Positions 19,801 through 28,742 of a stretch of 64,000 nucleotides of DNA are shown here, piece by piece. Position 1 is the stretch's first letter. Every line of letters begins with the position of its first letter. The notes under the pieces were generated by a model. It was not told where the DNA came from. It saw only the letters and a program-made list of their open reading frames with translations, and made no database searches. The DNA comes from Actinobacillus vicugnae (GTDB lineage: Bacteria; Pseudomonadota; Gammaproteobacteria; Enterobacterales; Pasteurellaceae): the NCBI RefSeq assembly GCF_901687125.1, contig NZ_CABFJY010000050.1:1-64000 (forward strand). Reading direction: 5' to 3'. The position numbers and the translations under genes are program-made.

Positions 19801-19889
19801 ATATTACTGGCTCAGTAAGTTCAAATAGTAATTCATTATCATCAAATAATTTGAATGATATATTAATAAATACACTTGCAAGAGCATAG
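16857..19889 (+). CDS. rtxA: RTX pore-forming cytolysin, 1010 residues
   Basis: Secreted, calcium-dependent pore-forming toxin. The start at 16857 follows AAGGAG and gives MANSPSLASL; a longer frame to 16797 lies inside the C gene. Order: amphipathic N-terminus, hydrophobic pore domain (about 240-420), acylation region with lysines K572 (LLVKGKK) and K694 (SVGKRTEK) matching HlyA K564 and K690, about eleven nonapeptide repeats GGxGxDxLx at 746-854 (seven, a gap, four), and an uncleaved C-terminal secretion signal ending INTLARA. From memory, residues 1-600 resemble HlyA/ApxI and about 730-945 resemble ApxIII. No frameshift is seen. The exact toxin name is not recognised. Confidence 0.95.
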   Translation: MANSPSLASLKAKAQTARTATTNAAKKVGHQISTGAKYLSNKGHQIFLSVPKDYNQEIGSGLNDLVKAADELGIQVQNEERDNTALTKEIFGTTEKLLGFTERGIFLSAPQVDKLIQKHQKLSKHLESAENIGGNLGKAQGVLSSLQNILGITLSGIELDDLIKKQKNGEDVSQTDLAKASIDLVNQLVDTASSVAGNIDSFSDNIKHIGEALKNTKYLNGLGNKLQNIPDVGKLGNGLDAVSGILGAVSASLILANKDAHAGTKAAAGVELTTKVLGNVGKVVSQYVIAQRVAAGLSTTAATAGLIASAVSLAISPLSFLAVADKFKNAKEIETFGERFKKLGYEGDSLLASFHKQSGAIDATLTTITTALNAVSAGVNAAAAGSVVGAPVGALVTLITGAITGILEASKQAMFEHVASKLANEIKAWEEKHKKNYFENGYDARHAAFLEDSFKLLSEFNKTYEAERAILITQQRWDEKIGELAGITRNAANTKSGKAYVDYFEEGKRLEKAPNEFTNQVFDPLKGEIDLATNSKASTLLKFVTPTLTAGEEIRERKQSGKYQYVTELLVKGKKQWVVKGVLEHGATYDYSNLIQHVQSGTTEGNTQIQYTEIKIQSNLGKGNDKIFLAAGSSEVNAGEGHDVVYYDKTDTGLLTIDGSKSTKAGNYTVHRKLHTNEKLLREVVKEQEVSVGKRTEKIQYRDFEFAPSANRTLEANDTLHSVEEIIGSNNSDTFIGSNFADIFHGASGNDILNGNDGDDRLYGDDGNDELRGGAGNDQLYGGTGNDKLFGDEGNNYLSGGDGDDELQVKGYGFNVLRGGKGNDKLYGGSGADYLEGGEGDDYLAGGDGSDFYLYSSKSGKHTISEIGNSRDVDKLYLADLSFDRLFAEKSNDNLVLRSYDRASDYDLITFKDWFKSDKGHYKVEEIFDKDGRKLTSENIEKYIRSPHTSVSLRDSSSLDATNLNKLSSEVNKIISSAGSFNITGSVSSNSNSLSSNNLNDILINTLARA

Positions 19890-19903
19890 TTGATATTACT
19901 TGG

Positions 19904-19949
19904 TAGCAATCCTATTTATTTTCATTTTAATAGGATTGCTATTTTATTT
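19904..19949 (+). terminator. Attenuator hairpin between toxin and exporter genes
   Basis: TAGCAATCCTAT (19904-19915) pairs perfectly with ATAGGATTGCTA (19930-19941), followed by TTTTATTT. It starts 15 bases after the toxin stop and 59 before the B gene. In hly and lkt operons a leaky terminator at this place gives abundant CA and scarce CABD transcript. The same is inferred here. Confidence 0.85.
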
Positions 19950-19962
19950 GCGGAGTAAATAA

Positions 19963-22086
19963 ATGAATTATAATGAAAAAAAAGATTATGGATTATATGC
20001 TTTAGCAATATTAGCTCAATATCACAATATTGCTATTAATACTGAAGAGATAAAACATAAATTTGATATAGAAGGGAATGGATTAGATCTTACTTCTTGG
20101 TTATTAGCTGCAAAATCTTTAGAACTAAAAGCACGACAAGTAAAAAAATCAATTGATCGGCTAGCATTTATCGCATTACCTGCTTTGATTTGGCGAGAAG
20201 ATGGACAGCATTTTATTTTGACTAAAATTGATAGCCAAGCAAAAAAATATTTAATTTTTGATTTAGAAACACGTAATCCTCGTGTATTAGAACAGGCAGA
20301 ATTTGAAAGCTTATATCAAGGCAAACTTATTTTAGTTGCATCTCGTGCCTCAATAGTAGGCAAACTAGCAAAATTTGACTTTACTTGGTTTATCCCAGCT
20401 GTAATTAAGTACCGTAAGATTTTTATTGAAACATTAATTGTTTCAATTTTTTTGCAAATTTTTGCATTAATTACACCGCTTTTCTTCCAAGTGGTAATGG
20501 ATAAAGTCTTGGTACACCGAGGTTTTTCTACTTTAAATGTAATTACCGTAGCGCTGACAATTGTTGTGCTATTTGAAATTGTACTCAATGGCTTACGAAC
20601 CTATATTTTTGCACACAGTACCAGCCGTATTGATGTGGAATTAGGTGCAAGGCTGTTTAGACATTTATTAGCATTACCGATTTCTTATTTTGAAAATCGC
20701 CGTGTGGGCGACACCGTTGCTAGAGTGCGAGAACTTGATCAAATCCGCAACTTTTTGACGGGGCAGGCACTAACTTCGGTTTTGGATTTAATGTTCTCCT
20801 TTATCTTTTTTGCGGTGATGTGGTATTACAGCCCTAAATTAACCCTTGTGATTTTAGGCTCACTACCATTTTATATGGGCTGGTCAATTTTTATTAGTCC
20901 CATTTTACGTCGTCGTTTGGATGAAAAATTTGCCCGTGGTGCAGATAACCAATCATTTTTAGTGGAATCAGTCACGGCAATTAATACCATTAAAGCGCTT
21001 GCGGTTACGCCACAAATGACCAATACCTGGGATAAGCAACTTGCTAGTTATGTTTCGGCTGGTTTTAGGGTGACAACCTTAGCCACTATTGGGCAACAAG
21101 GCGTACAGTTTATCCAGAAAGCGGTAATGGTAATTACCCTTTGGTTAGGCGCCCATCTCGTGATTTCAGGCGATCTAAGTATTGGGCAATTAATTGCTTT
21201 TAATATGTTATCTGGTCAGGTTATTGCGCCTGTGATTCGTTTGGCTCAACTATGGCAAGATTTCCAGCAAGTAGGGATTTCGGTTACTCGCTTAGGTGAT
21301 GTTTTAAACTCGCCAACAGAAAGCTATCAAGGAAAATTGGCCTTACCCGAAATTAAAGGTGAGATCAATTTCCGCAATATTCGTTTCCGTTATAAACCTG
21401 ATGCGCCAGTCATTTTAAATGACGTGAATTTATCCATTCAGCAAGGGGAGGTTATCGGTATTGTTGGTCGTTCTGGCTCGGGTAAAAGTACTTTAACCAA
21501 ATTGATCCAACGCTTCTATATTCCTGAAAACGGGCAAGTACTCATTGATGGACATGATTTAGCACTTGCAGATCCAAATTGGTTACGCCGCCAAGTTGGA
21601 GTGGTGTTACAAGATAACGTGCTGTTAAACCGTAGCATTCGAGACAATATTGCGCTGGCAGATCCTGGAATGCCAATGGAAAAGATTGTACAAGCGGCAA
21701 AACTGGCTGGTGCACATGAATTTATTTCAGAATTGCGTGAAGGCTACAATACGATTGTCGGTGAACAAGGTGCGGGTTTATCGGGCGGGCAACGCCAACG
21801 CATCGCGATCGCTCGAGCATTAGTAAACAACCCGAAAATCTTAATTTTTGATGAAGCAACTAGTGCATTAGACTATGAATCAGAGCATATTATTATGCGT
21901 AATATGCATCAAATTTGTAAAGGACGAACCGTGATTATCATCGCCCACCGTCTATCAACGGTTAAAAATGCCGATCGCATTATTGTGATGGAAAAAGGAC
22001 AGATTGTAGAACAAGGTAAACATAAAGAACTTCTCGCTGATCCAACTGGTTTATACCACTATTTACATCAATTGCAGTCGGAATAG
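19963..22086 (+). CDS. rtxB: RTX type I secretion ABC transporter (HlyB/ApxB family)
   Basis: Inner-membrane ATPase that drives one-step export of the toxin. At 707 residues it has family length. It carries a C39-like N-terminal domain in which the peptidase cysteine is replaced ([13 protein letters not shown], Tyr at position 9), a membrane domain (about 150-440), Walker A GRSGSGKS at 502-509, signature LSGGQ at 606-610, and Walker [13 protein letters not shown] ending near 635. The first ~400 bases share the AT-rich character of the C and A genes, whereas the rest is richer in GC and has uptake-signal-like cores. RBS GGAG precedes the ATG. Confidence 0.95.
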   Translation: MNYNEKKDYGLYALAILAQYHNIAINTEEIKHKFDIEGNGLDLTSWLLAAKSLELKARQVKKSIDRLAFIALPALIWREDGQHFILTKIDSQAKKYLIFDLETRNPRVLEQAEFESLYQGKLILVASRASIVGKLAKFDFTWFIPAVIKYRKIFIETLIVSIFLQIFALITPLFFQVVMDKVLVHRGFSTLNVITVALTIVVLFEIVLNGLRTYIFAHSTSRIDVELGARLFRHLLALPISYFENRRVGDTVARVRELDQIRNFLTGQALTSVLDLMFSFIFFAVMWYYSPKLTLVILGSLPFYMGWSIFISPILRRRLDEKFARGADNQSFLVESVTAINTIKALAVTPQMTNTWDKQLASYVSAGFRVTTLATIGQQGVQFIQKAVMVITLWLGAHLVISGDLSIGQLIAFNMLSGQVIAPVIRLAQLWQDFQQVGISVTRLGDVLNSPTESYQGKLALPEIKGEINFRNIRFRYKPDAPVILNDVNLSIQQGEVIGIVGRSGSGKSTLTKLIQRFYIPENGQVLIDGHDLALADPNWLRRQVGVVLQDNVLLNRSIRDNIALADPGMPMEKIVQAAKLAGAHEFISELREGYNTIVGEQGAGLSGGQRQRIAIARALVNNPKILIFDEATSALDYESEHIIMRNMHQICKGRTVIIIAHRLSTVKNADRIIVMEKGQIVEQGKHKELLADPTGLYHYLHQLQSE

Positions 22087-22096
22087 GGAGAGCAAC

Positions 22097-23533
22097 ATGA
22101 AAACATGGTTAATGGGTTTAGATGAATTTTTCCAACGCTACAAAGCAGTTTGGTCGGAAGTATGGAAAATTCGTCATCAACTTGATACACCAGACCGAGA
22201 ACGTGATGAAAGTGAGTTCTTGCCTGCACACTTGGAATTAATTGAAACCCCCGTTTCAAAAAAGCCAAGATTGGTTGCTTACTTAATTATGCTGTTCTTA
22301 TTTTTAGCTTTAGTGATTTCAATTGTCAGCCATGTAGAAATTGTTGCTTCCGCTTCAGGAAAACTGGCCTTTAGCGGACGCAGTAAAGAAATCAAGCCAA
22401 TTGAAAATGCACTGGTAAAAGAAATTTTTGTACAAGATGGACAATTTGTACAAAAAGGGGAATTATTGTTACATCTTACTGCGCTTGGCGCTGATGCTGA
22501 CTTACAAAAGACCCAAAGTTCGTTATCACTGGCAAAGTTGGAGCGTTATCGTTATGAAACGTTACTCGATGCGATTGAAACGAATCACCTGCCATTAGTG
22601 GAATTAACCCATCATGATTTTAATCATGCATCAGAAGAGGATAAGACACGGATTCGTCACCTCATCACGGAACAATTCCAAACATGGCAAAAACAAAAAT
22701 ACCAAAAGGAATTGGTATTACAACGCCGAGAAGCGGAAAAACAAACTGTGCTCGCTAATATTCGTAAATATGAAGGCATTACCCGTATAGAGCAGGAAAA
22801 ATGGAAGGATCTGAAAAAACTGTTCAACAGCAAAGCGGCAGCCAGACACGATGTGTTAGCACAGGAAAACCGTTATATCGAAGCAGTCAATGAGCTTGCT
22901 GTTTACCAATCTCGTTTAAATGAGGTAGAAAGTGACTTGCGCCAAGCTAAAGAAGACGCTCAATTAATTACGCAATTGTTCAAATCAGATGTGCTTGAAA
23001 GACTCAAACAAAATGTTGAAACGGAAAAGCAACTTAAACTTGAGCTACAAAAGAATGAACAGCGCCAAGTGGCGTCTGTTATTCGAGCACCTGTATCTGG
23101 CACAGTACAGCAATTAAAAACGCATACTGTTGGTGGCGTGGTGACTACTGCGGAAACGTTAATGGTCATTGCGCCAGAAGACGATGTGCTTGAAGTAACT
23201 GCTTTAATTCAGAATAAGGACATTGGTTTTATTGAAGTAGGACAAGAGGCTGTAATAAAAGTAGAAACTTTCCCTTATACTCGCTACGGCTATTTAACGG
23301 GTAAAGTGAAACATATCACGCTAGAAGCGATTGAGCATCCTCAGCTTGGTTTGGTGTTTAACACCATTATCTCTCTTGATAAGAAAACCCTTGCGGGCAA
23401 CGATGGTAAAGAAATTGCACTTGGATCAGGGATGAGTGTAACCGCCGAAATCAAAACAGGCGAACGCAGTGTAATTAGTTACTTATTAAGTCCACTTGAA
23501 GAATCGGTTTCTGAAAGCTTAAGAGAACGCTAA
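22097..23533 (+). CDS. rtxD: RTX type I secretion membrane fusion protein (HlyD/ApxD family)
   Basis: Periplasmic adaptor linking the exporter to a TolC-like outer-membrane channel. At 478 residues it has family length. One membrane segment is at 59-79, a barrel-sandwich half precedes a long helical hairpin (about 150-330, heptad-rich), and the rest is the lipoyl/beta-barrel part with APVSGTVQQLKTHTVGGVV near 335-355. It lies 10 bases after the B gene, behind GGGAGAG. No tolC homologue follows, so the outer-membrane component must be encoded elsewhere, as usual for this family. Confidence 0.95.
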   Translation: MKTWLMGLDEFFQRYKAVWSEVWKIRHQLDTPDRERDESEFLPAHLELIETPVSKKPRLVAYLIMLFLFLALVISIVSHVEIVASASGKLAFSGRSKEIKPIENALVKEIFVQDGQFVQKGELLLHLTALGADADLQKTQSSLSLAKLERYRYETLLDAIETNHLPLVELTHHDFNHASEEDKTRIRHLITEQFQTWQKQKYQKELVLQRREAEKQTVLANIRKYEGITRIEQEKWKDLKKLFNSKAAARHDVLAQENRYIEAVNELAVYQSRLNEVESDLRQAKEDAQLITQLFKSDVLERLKQNVETEKQLKLELQKNEQRQVASVIRAPVSGTVQQLKTHTVGGVVTTAETLMVIAPEDDVLEVTALIQNKDIGFIEVGQEAVIKVETFPYTRYGYLTGKVKHITLEAIEHPQLGLVFNTIISLDKKTLAGNDGKEIALGSGMSVTAEIKTGERSVISYLLSPLEESVSESLRER

Positions 23534-23547
23534 TTCACACAATAAAC

Positions 23548-23603
23548 AAGCGGTCGAATTTCATCAAATTTTTGCAAAACTTTTGGGAAATTCGACCGCT
23601 TAT
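23548..23603. terminator. Uptake-signal hairpin ending the RTX operon
   Basis: AAGCGGTCGAATTT (23548-23561) and its perfect complement (23588-23601) lie 14 bases after the D stop, followed by ATTTTAT. This is the first strong full uptake signal after the toxin genes. It probably terminates both convergent genes. Confidence 0.6.
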
Positions 23604-23624
23604 TTTATGTAAAATGTGATTGAT

Positions 23625-24134
23625 TTACTTAGCAACAATAATTTTTGAGCCATTTGAAAACACGATTTGGCGTGCTTCAAATTGTGCGTTTAATTGCACT
23701 TGTGGATTTTTAAATACCGCTTGTGCTTCAGGAGATAGCTCAGACAGTGGCACAGAGAACACTAATTCAGCCGTTGTTCTGCGCTTTAAATTATCCTTAA
23801 AAGTCACGGGTGTGTCTTGGGTTAGGATAATTTGCCCATCATAAATATAATTCACTGCCCATTGCACAATACGAATATTACGTTTAGCTTTATTCTCAAT
23901 CGTATATTTAAAACTCAGCATCGGCTGACCTTGTGGGTCTTGAGTAAGTTCATAGCCAAAGAAACGTAGTGCAACGCTATCATTAAAACGCTTTTGATTT
24001 GCTTCTTTCACTGAAAGCGGTGCATTTTTGATAACGGCTTTATGTTCCACTGTTGGGTGAATTTGGTTACCTTGTGCATAAGCATTCATTACCAATAACA
24101 GCATTGTAGTCGTAAATAATGTTGAGAATTTCAT
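23625..24134 (-). CDS. Hypothetical periplasmic protein
   Basis: 169 residues with a clear Sec signal peptide (about 1-20, ending NAYA). The mature part alternates beta-like stretches such as LSFKYTIENKAKRNI and LVFSVPLSEL, suggesting an immunoglobulin-like beta sandwich. It has no cysteine in the mature part and no lipobox. I do not recognise the family. It is convergent with the RTX operon and separate from manA. Confidence 0.65.
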   Translation of the reverse strand: MKFSTLFTTTMLLLVMNAYAQGNQIHPTVEHKAVIKNAPLSVKEANQKRFNDSVALRFFGYELTQDPQGQPMLSFKYTIENKAKRNIRIVQWAVNYIYDGQIILTQDTPVTFKDNLKRRTTAELVFSVPLSELSPEAQAVFKNPQVQLNAQFEARQIVFSNGSKIIVAK

Positions 24135-24187
24135 AAGTTACCTCAATAATTAAACATCATTATTAATTTCAATATATATTGGCAGAT

Positions 24188-25393
24188 TTATGGCAAGGTT
24201 GCAATCACAGCGTAACCATCCAATTCTGCGATTAAATCTACTTGACTTCCTGCAGCAATAAAGACAGATTCACCTTGTTGCAAATGAATTGATTCTCGCC
24301 CTAAATCAATATATAAACTGCCTTTCATTACTAATAAAATGCTCGCACAATCTGCCGTGAAATTTTCCTCATCAAATGGCTTAAATTCCAAATGCTGTAA
24401 AGCAAAATCTTTAGCTTCAGGCGTAGCATAAAGATGAATAAAACCATCACCTTCTTGGTAAGCAGGAATAATTCTTGGTGTCACAGGACGGTAATCAATT
24501 GAGTGTAGCAAAGCAGGAATATCAATATGTTTAGGCGTCAATCCACCACGAATCACATTATCTGAATTTGCCATCAGCTCAATATTTTGCCCGCGCAAAT
24601 AAGCGTGTGGTAAGCCTGCGCCTTGATATAAGCCTTCACCTTTTTTCAAATACACAATATTAAAGAAATAAAAACAAATAATTCCGCCGTCTAAATGATG
24701 TAACGGCGAATTCATCACATCTGAAATATAGCAAATCCAATAATCTGGATGATCTGGTTTAAGTTTGCCCGCCTGATAGTCCTCAAATTTTTCTTCAATA
24801 ATTGGTAATAACCATTCGGCAATTTGTTGTTTATCGGCTTGCATAATATCAGCATATACCAATGGCAATCCTTTTTCGTCTAGTGCTCTTGCAAGCGGTT
24901 TGAGTGACTCATGCTGCTCCAAACTTGCTTTAATTTCAACAATGGGTTTAAAGCCGTGCAATCCCCAAAAGTCCGACAGTGCGATCATCATTTCTGGTTT
25001 ATGATTACGATCTTTATAAACACGATTTGGAGCATTAAGTGGAATGCCTTGCTGATTTTCTAGCGCAAAGCCATGTTCAGCTTCAGCTTTGGTTGGATGG
25101 ATTTGAATAGAAAGCGGTTGTTTTATATCTAAAATTTTCAATAGATAAGGAAGATTATCGCCAAATTGGCTACGGATTTTCTCACCTAATAATTCAGGAG
25201 CGGTTTGGATCACCTGATCCAAAGCTAACCATTTTTGTTCAAACAGAATATCGGAAGGTGCCGAGGGGTGCGTGCCAAGCCAATATTCTGCATAAGGCTT
25301 CGGCTCAATATTTTCTAGTTTTAATAAATTAGGAATAAAAGTTGAACCTCCCCAATCATAATGTTGAAATTTGCCTTTTAATTTAAAAATCAT
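24188..25393 (-). CDS. manA: Mannose-6-phosphate isomerase, class I
   Basis: Interconverts mannose-6-phosphate and fructose-6-phosphate, bringing the product of the mannose PTS into glycolysis. At 401 residues it has type I PMI length. The zinc-site signature QIHPTKAEAEHGF is present (about residues 96-108), with further ligands in the cupin core (GLPHAYLRG). The ATG overlaps the stop of the upstream yobD gene by 4 bases, so it is coupled to yobD and lies downstream of manXYZ. The order X-Y-Z-yobD-manA forms a functional mannose-use cluster. Confidence 0.93.
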   Translation of the reverse strand: MIFKLKGKFQHYDWGGSTFIPNLLKLENIEPKPYAEYWLGTHPSAPSDILFEQKWLALDQVIQTAPELLGEKIRSQFGDNLPYLLKILDIKQPLSIQIHPTKAEAEHGFALENQQGIPLNAPNRVYKDRNHKPEMMIALSDFWGLHGFKPIVEIKASLEQHESLKPLARALDEKGLPLVYADIMQADKQQIAEWLLPIIEEKFEDYQAGKLKPDHPDYWICYISDVMNSPLHHLDGGIICFYFFNIVYLKKGEGLYQGAGLPHAYLRGQNIELMANSDNVIRGGLTPKHIDIPALLHSIDYRPVTPRIIPAYQEGDGFIHLYATPEAKDFALQHLEFKPFDEENFTADCASILLVMKGSLYIDLGRESIHLQQGESVFIAAGSQVDLIAELDGYAVIATLP

Positions 25394-25848
25394 TTTTTGT
25401 ATCCTCCAAAGAAGTTTACAACTTTCTCGACATCTTCAGGCGCTTGAATACGCACTAATAAACGGCGCCCACTTTTTAAATCAATCACAATAATTTGCGA
25501 TTCTGCCAAATTGATCTGATGAATATTCGTATACTCAAAAAATACATTCGCAAAAAAGAATCCCTGCTCTTTTAACAATAAACGTGGCGAGCGTAAAAAA
25601 GTGATATAAACACAAAGTATAATCGAAAATACTAATAAATAAATGGTTAATGCTTCTATGCCATTTTGTACGCCATAAATAATAGATAAGCTAATTAATC
25701 CAATCAAAATCCATGCATCGCCTTTAACTTGCGGCTGTAATACTACGGTCAGTTTAGTTTCACCTTTAAGTTTCGGCATAATGACTTGATCATAAATGGC
25801 AAACGCCAATATACCAATAATTCCGATAAGCAAAATAAGATTTGTCAT
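25390..25848 (-). CDS. yobD: YobD family (DUF986) inner-membrane protein
   Basis: 152 residues with three membrane segments (about 3-22, 48-65 and 68-88) and a C-terminal soluble part containing QGFFFANVFFEYTNI. Length, topology and that motif match E. coli YobD, which is also encoded just after manXYZ. Function is unknown; its constant place beside the mannose PTS suggests an accessory role. It overlaps manA by 4 bases. Confidence 0.8.
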   Translation of the reverse strand: MTNLILLIGIIGILAFAIYDQVIMPKLKGETKLTVVLQPQVKGDAWILIGLISLSIIYGVQNGIEALTIYLLVFSIILCVYITFLRSPRLLLKEQGFFFANVFFEYTNIHQINLAESQIIVIDLKSGRRLLVRIQAPEDVEKVVNFFGGYKK

Positions 25849-25878
25849 GAATATTTACCAATAAAATCATAAAAAAAC

Positions 25879-25934
25879 AAGCGGTCAAAATTTATTGAAT
25901 TTTTGCAAAAAAATCCACAAATTTTACCGCTTGC
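25879..25934. terminator. Uptake-signal hairpin between manZ and yobD
   Basis: Opposed cores AAGCGGTCAAAATTT (25879-25893) and AAATTTTACCGCTTG (to 25933) can pair with one mismatch in the core. It lies 40 bases after manZ and 30 before yobD. It may partly uncouple yobD-manA from manXYZ. Confidence 0.45.
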
Positions 25935-25974
25935 TAGAGAATACCAAACCAACTATTCGGCTATGGCAATAAGA

Positions 25975-26811
25975 TTACGCTAAAGCGCCTGTTGCTGCCC
26001 CTAAGATACCGATAGCAAAGAAACCTACGATAATCCAAAGTGCGTTTACACGGTTACGTAATAACCACATACAAGCAAATGTTAATAGTAACGGTAATAA
26101 ACCTGGCATTAAGCTATCAAGGATTTGCTGTACCGTTGTTGTTTGCTCTGTACCATCTTGCATTTGAATGGTTGAAACTACAAGCGGAACGTTGATACTC
26201 GTCCATTTTTGCACCAATGCGCCCATAATAAATAGACCTAAGATTGATGCACCTTCTGTTAATTTTTGTAGTAAACCACCACTCATATCTTGTACTACAT
26301 CTAAACCTTTTTTATAACCGTAAGTTACACCGTAGTAACGTGTCGCTAAACGAACAAGGTTGAATAATACGAAGAATAAAATTGGACCAAGAATTGAGCC
26401 ATTTAATGCAATACCTGCACCTAGTGCTGCAAATACTGGACGTACTGTCCCCCAGAAAATTGGGTCACCCACACCAGCAAGCGGCCCCATTAAACCCACT
26501 TTGATACCGTTAATCGCTGCATTATCAATTTCTTTACCGTTTGCACGTTCTTCTTCCATCGCAATAGTTACACCAAGTACTGGCGCTGCTACGAACGGTT
26601 GAGTATTAAAGAATTCTAAGTGACGTTTAATTGCATCTTTACGCTCTTGCGAGTTTTGGTCTGGGTATAAACGTTTGATTACAGGTACCATTGAGTAGGC
26701 AAAGCCTAAGCCTTGCATACGCTCGAAGTTCCATGAACCTTGGAATAAGTTTGAACGACGAACAACCGCATTCAAATCACTTTTTGTTACTTTTTTGATT
26801 TCAGTAGTCAT
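25975..26811 (-). CDS. manZ: Mannose-family PTS component IID
   Basis: Membrane subunit IID of the mannose/glucose/hexosamine PTS permease. It is 278 residues with the family's N-terminal soluble part (SNLFQGSWNFERMQGLGFAYSM, residues about 15-36), GVGDPIFWGTVRP near 115-127, and a hydrophobic C-terminal anchor. It lies 13 bp downstream of manY and acts with it as the channel. Confidence 0.93.
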   Translation of the reverse strand: MTTEIKKVTKSDLNAVVRRSNLFQGSWNFERMQGLGFAYSMVPVIKRLYPDQNSQERKDAIKRHLEFFNTQPFVAAPVLGVTIAMEEERANGKEIDNAAINGIKVGLMGPLAGVGDPIFWGTVRPVFAALGAGIALNGSILGPILFFVLFNLVRLATRYYGVTYGYKKGLDVVQDMSGGLLQKLTEGASILGLFIMGALVQKWTSINVPLVVSTIQMQDGTEQTTTVQQILDSLMPGLLPLLLTFACMWLLRNRVNALWIIVGFFAIGILGAATGALA

Positions 26812-26824
26812 AGTTAATTCCTTC

Positions 26825-27649
26825 TTAGTCTAAGCGGTTGTCTAAGCCATTGTCTGCTGCTTGAGCAACTACAACTTGTTGGCTTTTGTTGTATTTAGGA
26901 TGTAATTGGATGTAAAGCAATGCCATGATTGCACCTAATGCACCCAGTGCAACAAGGTTAAAATCAGTAAAGCCTGCAATCACAAAGCCCGCATAGAAGA
27001 ATGGCATTAAGTGACCAGCGCGCATCATATTGATAACCATCGCATAACCTACTACTGCAATAAAGCCACCTGCAATTTTAAGACCTGTAGTAACCACTTG
27101 TGGAATTGCATTTAACATAGTTTGTACTGAATCTGTACCCGCAGTTAATGCAACGATAAGTGCAGGGATTGCAATACGCATAACTTGAAGCATTAACGCA
27201 CCACGATGTAACCAGTCTAAACGTGCAAGGCTACCGTCTTCAATTGATTTATCTGCTGCGTGTTGGAAACCAACTGTTACCGCACGCACAACATAAGTTA
27301 ATACCTGACCTGCTGCTGCAAGTGGAATCGCAACTGCAATACCTGTTGCAATTTCTTGACCACCTACAATAACAAGGATAGTCGACACTACTGACGCTAA
27401 CGCTGCATCTGGTGCAACTGCCGCACCAATATTCATCCAGCCTAACGCCATTAATTCAAGTGTACCACCGATAATAATCGCTGTTTTAATCACTTCTGCT
27501 GAATCTGGCGCACCTACAGATAACGCTAAACCTACTAAAGTACACGCAATAATAGGACGTTGTGTTTGCCATTCATCAAGAATTGAACCCGCACCTGAAA
27601 TACAAGCAGCAAGGAACACTAAAAGAATTTGTAATGCTGAGAGTTCCAT
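26825..27649 (-). CDS. manY: Mannose-family PTS component IIC
   Basis: Membrane subunit IIC, the sugar-binding channel of the mannose PTS. It is 274 residues, mostly hydrophobic, with DEWQTQRPIIACTLVG near 25-40 and an EIIC-typical glycine-rich IIIGGTLELMALGWMNIG near 59-76. It lies 10 bp after manX and 13 before manZ. No defects are seen. Confidence 0.93.
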   Translation of the reverse strand: MELSALQILLVFLAACISGAGSILDEWQTQRPIIACTLVGLALSVGAPDSAEVIKTAIIIGGTLELMALGWMNIGAAVAPDAALASVVSTILVIVGGQEIATGIAVAIPLAAAGQVLTYVVRAVTVGFQHAADKSIEDGSLARLDWLHRGALMLQVMRIAIPALIVALTAGTDSVQTMLNAIPQVVTTGLKIAGGFIAVVGYAMVINMMRAGHLMPFFYAGFVIAGFTDFNLVALGALGAIMALLYIQLHPKYNKSQQVVVAQAADNGLDNRLD

Positions 27650-27659
27650 AATAATTTCC

Positions 27660-28637
27660 CTAGATTAAGTTGTGTTTTTTCAATAAGTCCATCATCGCTT
27701 GACGGCTATCGCTCGATACTTTACGCACTTCTAGCTCAACGCCTTTCGCATCAATCGCTTTAAATGCCTCAATATCTTTTTGATCTACCGCAACTGCATG
27801 GCTAACCATTTGTTTACCCTCTTTGTGAGAAATACCACCTACGTTAATCGTTGTTAATGGCACACCACCTTCAATTAGGGTCAAAACATCACTCGGGTTA
27901 GTAAATAACAGCATTACACGGTCATCTGCGTATTCTGGGTTGTTATATACACGAATCATTTTCGCTACATCAACCACGTGTGCAGTTACCCCTAATGGCG
28001 CAACACTTTTCAGCATAGTCGAGCGAACTTTGTCTTTCGCTACATCATCATTTACTACGATAATGCGTTGGACTTTACTTTCTTTGGTCCACACCGTTGC
28101 AACCTGACCATGAATTAAACGGTCATCAATACGCGCAAGCGCAATCGTCATACGGCGACCATCATCCACAATTTCAGCTTGCGGTGCAGGCTGTGCTTGA
28201 GCTTGAGCCACTGGTGCTGGTACTTCTGCTACTGCTGGCTGATGATTTAATGAACGCACACCTGTTGAACCTGCCTCTAACGCAACTTCAACCAGCTCTT
28301 GTAACGATTCAACATCATCACGTGCCATACACGCATTGACCAACATTGGAATATTCACGCCTGTTACGACGTCCATATTGGTTTTACCTTCTTGGAAGCG
28401 ATTTGCCGCATTAAACGGACTACCGCCCCACATATCAACGAGGAAAAGCACTTGATCACAATGTGATAATTCGCCTTCCACTAACGCTTGATATTTACCC
28501 ATAATGGTTTCTGCATTTTCGCCAGGCACGAAGTCGATATAGGCAACGTCTGACTGCTCACCGATCAGCATCTCCGTAGTTTTGAGAAGCTGCTCTGCTG
28601 CAACACCGTGGGTCGCTATGATAATAGCAATGCTCAT
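27660..28637 (-). CDS. manX: Mannose-family PTS component IIAB
   Basis: Cytoplasmic phosphoryl carrier of the mannose PTS. The IIA domain (about 1-130) has the phosphorylated histidine H10 in IIATHGVAAE. A linker rich in Ala, Pro and Gln (about 134-156) leads to the IIB domain, with H176 in RIDDRLIHGQV. At 325 residues it is the fused E. coli type. It is the first gene of man, behind AAGGAG. An imperfect CRP site lies about 115 bases upstream. Confidence 0.95.
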   Translation of the reverse strand: MSIAIIIATHGVAAEQLLKTTEMLIGEQSDVAYIDFVPGENAETIMGKYQALVEGELSHCDQVLFLVDMWGGSPFNAANRFQEGKTNMDVVTGVNIPMLVNACMARDDVESLQELVEVALEAGSTGVRSLNHQPAVAEVPAPVAQAQAQPAPQAEIVDDGRRMTIALARIDDRLIHGQVATVWTKESKVQRIIVVNDDVAKDKVRSTMLKSVAPLGVTAHVVDVAKMIRVYNNPEYADDRVMLLFTNPSDVLTLIEGGVPLTTINVGGISHKEGKQMVSHAVAVDQKDIEAFKAIDAKGVELEVRKVSSDSRQAMMDLLKKHNLI

Positions 28638-28742
28638 TATTTACTCCTTAATGGATTCTTCTGAAATTTTTTTCAAATAGAGTGAAAATCGGAGTAAATT
28701 GTAGATAGTTCTTTACATAACACAAATGACATTTATTAGATT

